From JAIPAN01 sp040403555 (GTDB lineage Bacteria; Bacteroidota; Bacteroidia; Sphingobacteriales; Sphingobacteriaceae): DNA of 64,000 bases. Where the stretch lies: positions 390,766 to 454,765 of the forward strand of contig JBBAKN010000002.1 of NCBI GenBank assembly GCA_040403555.1. Reading direction: 5' to 3'. A model generated the notes under the pieces. The model was not told the origin of the DNA, searched no databases, and saw only the letters and a program-made list of their open reading frames with translations. A program made the translations under genes and the position numbers. Of this stretch, positions 60,349 to 64,000 are shown piece after piece; the stretch's first letter is position 1, and each line of letters begins with the position of its first letter.

Positions 60349-62211
60349 TTATTTTGTTAAATGAACCATTAAAACTGAAATATCTGATGGAGAAACCCCC
60401 GAAATTCTAGAAGCTTGCCCAAGAGTTCTCGGTTTTACCCGAAACAACTTTTCCCTAGCCTCTTTGGATAGGGAACCCAGGGATTGGTAATCAAAATTTG
60501 GATTAATTTCTCGGTCCTCCATTCGTTTCATTTTCTCTACAATTTCCAATTCTTTTTCAAAATAACTTTCGTACTTCACCCGAATTTCTGCTTGTTCAAC
60601 CACCTCGTTCGTGTAGCCTTTTAATTCTTCGTTTAGGCCAGGGTTGGCTGCGCTCAAATCACGAATTCCAATTTGTGGTCTCCCCAACAAGTTTACCAAT
60701 TTTACTTTTTGATTGATGGGCGATGTTCCCAGGGTGTCGAGCGCTTCATTTATTTCTTCGGGTTGTACCGATACTTGTGATAGATAAGCCACTAATTTAT
60801 CGGCAGCAGCCACCTTGGCGTGTACCCCATCCATGCGCTCATCAGAAATTAAACCGAGCGAATGGCCGATTGCACTTAAGCGCAAATCTGCGTTATCTTG
60901 TCTTAACAATAAGCGATGTTCGGCTCTAGAAGTAAACATTCTATAGGGCTCCTCTGTTCCCTTGGTTACCAGATCGTCTATCAAAACACCTATATACGAT
61001 TCCGAGCGCTTCATAATAAGCTCTTGTTTATCGCATACTTTCTGATGGGCATTAATCCCCGCAATAAAACCCTGGCAAGCGGCTTCTTCATAGCCGGTTG
61101 TTCCGTTAATTTGACCAGCAAAAAACAGGTTCTTTACCAACTTGGTTTCTAGTGTAAGCCCAAGCTGCGTTGGCGGAAAATAATCGTACTCTATAGCATA
61201 ACCCGGGCGAAACATTTTGGCTTGCTCAAAACCCGGTATTTGTTGCAAAGCCCGGAATTGCACATCTTCGGGCAGCGACGTAGAAAAGCCATTCACGTAA
61301 ATTTCTACCGTGTTCCAGCCTTCGGGTTCTACAAATATTTGATGCCGCTCACGCTCCGCAAATCGGTTTATTTTATCTTCTATAGATGGACAATACCGTG
61401 GCCCTAAGCCCTTAATCCGTCCGGTAAACATGGGTGACTTTTCAAAACCCTCTTTTAGGGTTTCGTGTACCGCCTCGTTAGTATAGGTAATCCAGCAACA
61501 GCGTTGTTCGGTTTGTAAAGGAACGTCTGTATAGGAGAAACGACCACGTTCTTCATCTCCCCACTGTTCCTCCATTTTGCTATAATCCAGCGTACGTCCA
61601 TCTACTCGTGGTGGTGTTCCTGTTTTCATTCTACCCGCTTCAAAACCAAGCGTTACCAATTGTTCGGTAATGCCCGTAGCCGCTTTTTCGCCGGTTCTAC
61701 CACCACCAAAACGTTTTTCTCCTACATGAATTACCCCATTTAAAAACGTACCATTGGTTAAAACCACCGAAGATGCTTCAATCTCTATCCCCAGAGAGGT
61801 TATTACCCCAGCCACACATTCACCATCTAATTTTAATCCCAACACCGTGTCTTGCCACAGATCTACATTGGGTATTTGTTCTAGTTGCAGGCGCCACTCT
61901 TCCGCGAAACGCATGCGGTCTATTTGTGCCCTTGGGCTCCACATAGCCGGCCCCTTTGATCTATTTAACATTCGGAATTGAATGGTGGTTTTGTCGCTAA
62001 TAATACCAGAGTAGCCGCCCATTGCATCAATTTCTCTCACAATCTGTCCTTTGGCAACTCCTCCCATAGCCGGATTACAGCTCATTTGTGCAATGGTTCC
62101 CATATTCATGGTTACCAACAACACCGTTGAGCCTAAATTTGCTGCTGCTGCTGCCGCTTCACAGCCCGCATGCCCAGCTCCTACTACAATTACATCGTAT
62201 TTTTTAAACAT
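60349..62211 (-). CDS. mnmG: tRNA uridine-5-carboxymethylaminomethyl modification enzyme MnmG (GidA)
   Basis: With MnmE it modifies the wobble uridine of tRNAs using FAD. The 620-residue protein starts MFKKYDVIVVGAGHAGCEAA (FAD motif, 11-20) and has MSCNPAMGGVAKG, GFSTSLPEDVQ and FFAGQINGTTGYEEAACQGF (about 360), plus the C-terminal GidA-associated domain. The ATG at 62211 is chosen; the reading from 62241 runs through the parS-like site. mnmG often lies near oriC in bacteria, and here is 2.3 kb from the candidate. Confidence 0.97.
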   Translation of the reverse strand: MFKKYDVIVVGAGHAGCEAAAAAANLGSTVLLVTMNMGTIAQMSCNPAMGGVAKGQIVREIDAMGGYSGIISDKTTIQFRMLNRSKGPAMWSPRAQIDRMRFAEEWRLQLEQIPNVDLWQDTVLGLKLDGECVAGVITSLGIEIEASSVVLTNGTFLNGVIHVGEKRFGGGRTGEKAATGITEQLVTLGFEAGRMKTGTPPRVDGRTLDYSKMEEQWGDEERGRFSYTDVPLQTEQRCCWITYTNEAVHETLKEGFEKSPMFTGRIKGLGPRYCPSIEDKINRFAERERHQIFVEPEGWNTVEIYVNGFSTSLPEDVQFRALQQIPGFEQAKMFRPGYAIEYDYFPPTQLGLTLETKLVKNLFFAGQINGTTGYEEAACQGFIAGINAHQKVCDKQELIMKRSESYIGVLIDDLVTKGTEEPYRMFTSRAEHRLLLRQDNADLRLSAIGHSLGLISDERMDGVHAKVAAADKLVAYLSQVSVQPEEINEALDTLGTSPINQKVKLVNLLGRPQIGIRDLSAANPGLNEELKGYTNEVVEQAEIRVKYESYFEKELEIVEKMKRMEDREINPNFDYQSLGSLSKEAREKLFRVKPRTLGQASRISGVSPSDISVLMVHLTK

Positions 62212-62219
62212 ATTGTTTT

Positions 62220-62235
62220 TGTTCCACGTGAAACA
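62220..62235. promoter_or_regulatory. parS-like site 1
   Basis: TGTTCCACGTGAAACA fits the ParB-binding parS consensus TGTTNCACGTGAAACA exactly. It lies in the leader of mnmG, nine bases before the ATG. Confidence 0.8.
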
Positions 62236-62238
62236 GTA

Positions 62239-62246
62239 CAAAAATA
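62239..62246 (-). promoter_or_regulatory. -7 box of mnmG
   Basis: The minus strand reads TATTTTTG, an exact match, 27 bases before the mnmG ATG and next to parS-like site 1. Confidence 0.45.
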
Positions 62247-62268
62247 ATCAAATTCGTTCGCACGTTTT

Positions 62269-62520
62269 TTATTTCGTTCCACGTGGAACATTTTTAAAAA
62301 GTGCATATAAACTCACCAATACCCAAACACCCTCCAACACCACAAACGGGTAAAAAGAAATGAGGTAGGCAGATACGCCACAAAGGGCTGCACCCACCAT
62401 GTTGAGCAGGATGTAGCTCACACTATCTACCTGTATTTTTTTAAATAGGATTAATAAGAAAGCTACCAAAAGAAGGCTCACACCCACAGTACCCAAACTA
62501 TCCGAAACACTCATGATCAT
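62269..62520 (-). CDS. CBU_0592-like small membrane protein
   Basis: An 83-residue protein with three TM helices (about 10-26, 33-52, 56-74): GVSLLLVAFLLILF, LLNMVGAALCGVSAYLI, FVVLEGVWVLVSLYALF. This matches the uncharacterised CBU_0592 family. The start may be at 62520 or 62514. An exact -7 box TATTTTTG lies at 62534-62541. The last codons coincide with parS-like site 2. Confidence 0.75.
   Translation of the reverse strand: MIMSVSDSLGTVGVSLLLVAFLLILFKKIQVDSVSYILLNMVGAALCGVSAYLISFYPFVVLEGVWVLVSLYALFKNVPRGTK
62275..62290. promoter_or_regulatory. parS-like site 2
   Basis: CGTTCCACGTGGAACA is a perfect palindrome over GTTCCACGTGGAAC and differs from the parS consensus at two positions. It is 55 bases from site 1 and overlaps the end of the small membrane protein gene (coding for VPRGT). 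Confidence 0.65.
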
Positions 62521-62533
62521 TGTATTGTTTGCT

Positions 62534-62541
62534 CAAAAATA
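62534..62541 (-). promoter_or_regulatory. -7 box of the small membrane protein gene
   Basis: The minus strand reads TATTTTTG, an exact match, 13 bases before the ATG at 62520 (19 before 62514). Confidence 0.45.
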
Positions 62542-62622
62542 ACGTTAATGTCACAAAACAGAAACCTAAATACAAACAGTTGACACATTTCGTGATATTT
62601 GTATGTTTAAACACTAATAACC

Positions 62623-63333
62623 ATGAAAACAATCTTCCACCCCGCTAGCCAAAGAGGTTTTGCTAACCACGGTTGGTTACAAGCGGCTCACTCATTTAGT
62701 TTTGCCCAATTTTACGATCCAAATAAGGTTCAGTTTGGCTTGCTTAGGGTGCTTAATGATGATATTGTAGCACCAGCTACGGGCTTTGGCACGCACGGAC
62801 ACGATAATATGGAAATTGTGACCATTCCCCTACGTGGTTCCTTGGCGCATAAAGATAGCCTGGGTTCTGTGGGTACCATTACACCCGGTGAGGTGCAAAT
62901 CATGTCGGCGGGTAGTGGTATGCAACACTCCGAGTTTAATGCTTCTGAAACAGACGAGGTGAATCTGTTACAAATTTGGGTGTTACCGAAAGAGCGCAAC
63001 ATTATCCCGCGGTACGATCAAAAAGCATTTGATGTTAGTTTAGCACATAACAGGTTTCAATTGGTGGTTTCACCTTCCGAAAAAGACGGGTCTATGTGGA
63101 TTAATCAAGATGCCTGTTTTTCTCTAGGAAGCTTCGATGCGCATACGGAAGCTAGCTATACCTTTAATTTTACAGAGAATGGAGCCTATGTATTTGTAAT
63201 TGAAGGTAAGATTAACCTTGCCGGTCAGAAATTGGGAAGAAGAGATGCTTTGGGAGTGTATGATACCAAAGAACTAAGCTTTACCGTTCAGCAAGCGGCC
63301 AAGGTATTGGTGATAGAAATACCTATGCATTAA
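62623..63333 (+). CDS. Pirin family protein
   Basis: A 236-residue bicupin of the pirin family. The N-terminal cupin has the metal-binding pattern FGTHGHDNMEIVT (about 49-61) and MQHSEFN (about 103). Bacterial pirins include quercetin 2,3-dioxygenases and regulators; the substrate here is unknown. It is a single gene; its stop shares TTAA with the convergent ybeY. Confidence 0.92.
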   Translation: MKTIFHPASQRGFANHGWLQAAHSFSFAQFYDPNKVQFGLLRVLNDDIVAPATGFGTHGHDNMEIVTIPLRGSLAHKDSLGSVGTITPGEVQIMSAGSGMQHSEFNASETDEVNLLQIWVLPKERNIIPRYDQKAFDVSLAHNRFQLVVSPSEKDGSMWINQDACFSLGSFDAHTEASYTFNFTENGAYVFVIEGKINLAGQKLGRRDALGVYDTKELSFTVQQAAKVLVIEIPMH

Positions 63334-63773
63334 GCCGAAAAAGGGCGAAGTGCTAAGTAGTGGTTTTCCTTTTCGGTCATTTTTTCCTTTTCGGCTTTGC
63401 TTTTATCACCATAACCTAACAGGTGTAAGAGTCCATGAATCATTACTCGGTGTAATTCATCTTGTTCGTTTATGCCGAATTTTTGTGCGTTTTCACGAAC
63501 TCGTTCTACGCTGATAAAAATATCCCCTTGTAGTACATCATCGGTTTCGCTGTTATTAAAAGTGATGATATCGGTAAGGGTATCGTGATTGAGGTACGAT
63601 TGGTTCATTTCTAATAAATAGGCATCGCTACAGAAAACATAATTTAAGCCTTTAATACGAGCACTCTCTTTTTTTGCAGTGGCTATAAACCAATCCCGGA
63701 GCTGCGCTTTATTTTTAAGCAGTAATTTAATATCTTCTGTAAAAAACCGAATTCCTCGAGTTGTATTTGCCAT
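63330..63773 (-). CDS. ybeY: rRNA maturation endoribonuclease YbeY
   Basis: YbeY is a metal-dependent RNase for 16S rRNA 3' end maturation and ribosome quality control. The 147-residue protein has LNYVFCSDAYLLEMNQSYLNHD, DIITFNN and HRVMIHGLLHLLGYGDKSKAEKEKM. The first two metal histidines are kept; the third position is Asp (GYGD), which is usual in Bacteroidota. It overlaps the convergent pirin gene by four bases. Confidence 0.94.
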   Translation of the reverse strand: MANTTRGIRFFTEDIKLLLKNKAQLRDWFIATAKKESARIKGLNYVFCSDAYLLEMNQSYLNHDTLTDIITFNNSETDDVLQGDIFISVERVRENAQKFGINEQDELHRVMIHGLLHLLGYGDKSKAEKEKMTEKENHYLALRPFSA

Positions 63774-63858
63774 CTTTTGTACTAAAATTACGATTTAAAA
63801 ATCTGATTATCAACACATTAATTTTAAAATCAGTTTTTTAAGCTCGACCAAAAATACA

Positions 63859-63866
63859 TAATTTTG
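63859..63866 (+). promoter_or_regulatory. -7 box of tRNA-Pro
   Basis: An exact TAATTTTG ends seven bases before the first base of the mature tRNA, so transcription would start at or next to the tRNA 5' end. Confidence 0.6.
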
Positions 63867-63873
63867 TGTTCTT

Positions 63874-63947
63874 TGGGATGTAGCGTAGCCCGGTATTGCG
63901 TCAGCATGGGGTGCTGAAGGTCGTCGGTTCAAATCCGGCCATCCCGA
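63874..63947 (+). tRNA. tRNA-Pro (anticodon GGG)
   Basis: A 74-base cloverleaf: acceptor TGGGATG/CATCCCG, anticodon stem TCAGC/GCTGA with loop ATGGGGT (anticodon GGG at 63908-63910), five-base variable loop, T arm GTCGG-TTCAAAT-CCGGC, discriminator A. CCA is not encoded (CCC follows). The first pair is T1-G72, a wobble. A terminator follows eight bases later. Confidence 0.93.
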
Positions 63948-63954
63948 CCCCAAT

Positions 63955-63988
63955 AAAAAAGCCCCACATCTTTCGATTGGGGCTTTTT
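63955..63988 (+). terminator. Terminator after tRNA-Pro
   Basis: AAAAAAGCCCCA and TGGGGCTTTTT form a hairpin with a five-T tail. Confidence 0.85.
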
Positions 63989-64000
63989 ATATTAAAATCC

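Noticed and set aside
63330..63773. Loss of the third metal histidine in YbeY
   Set aside because: Asp at this position is common in Bacteroidota YbeY proteins, so the enzyme is probably active.
1..64000. CRISPR arrays, transposases, integrases and defence genes
   Set aside because: I looked for regularly spaced repeats and for signature motifs of these families and saw none.

Overview
The window comes from the chromosome of a member of the Bacteroidota, most likely a Sphingobacteriaceae-like (Pedobacter-type) organism. The evidence is two SusC/RagA receptors with a SusD partner, the gliding lipoprotein GldH, many type II lipoproteins, no Shine-Dalgarno signals, and promoters built on the Bacteroidota -7 box TAnnTTTG. 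The DNA is AT-rich and almost fully coding. I see no prophage, insertion sequence, CRISPR array or defence island; this is mainly a housekeeping region. The genus is an inference from gene content.

Layout. 1-7.9 kb: a truncated SusC gene and a complete susC-susD pair on the minus strand. 7.9-15.5 kb: murF, the holB-ricT-gldH operon, ruvX, an O-methyltransferase, and two tandem glucosaminidase-LysM proteins. 15.5-26 kb: a DUF5916 outer-membrane protein, ffh, comM, msrA, an M16 peptidase, def, and the Fe-S genes nfu and mrp. 26-31 kb: a GT51 transglycosylase with an AsmA-like N-terminus, hpt, psd (read in frame into a Cys-rich secreted peptide) and a glutamate/leucine dehydrogenase. 31-35 kb: the ribosome maturation set rpsP, rimM, trmD and rplS, interrupted by small regulator genes. 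35-43.4 kb: birA-dsbD-pfkA, then rsfS-ftsH-LUD and a FabH-like synthase. 43.4-46.5 kb: zinc-ribbon and Nif3 genes and a TM2/DUF2752 pair. 46.6-54.3 kb: mfd, a TonB-C membrane protein split by a frameshift, cdsA, DUF2007, a CPBP protease, dusB and apaG. 54.4-64 kb: a YugP-type protease, rmuC, thiL, a non-coding AT-rich stretch rich in DnaA boxes, a gamma carbonic anhydrase, an Ig-like lipoprotein, mnmG with two parS-like sites, a pirin, ybeY and tRNA-Pro(GGG).

The most notable points are these. (1) A candidate chromosomal origin lies at 57.64-58.09 kb, with three exact TTATNCACA boxes, and two parS-like palindromes sit 4.2 kb away beside mnmG. (2) A TonB C-terminal domain lies in the -1 frame after a seven-A tract that is followed at once by a stop codon. 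(3) A nine-A tract fuses psd in frame to a secreted Cys-rich peptide. (4) At least nine genes have a -7-like box ending only 3-4 nt before the start codon, which predicts leaderless mRNAs. (5) Five convergent gene pairs share a four-base YTAR stop overlap. (6) The normally contiguous rpsP-rimM-trmD-rplS operon is broken by HTH regulators, one of which has a palindromic operator over its own promoter.
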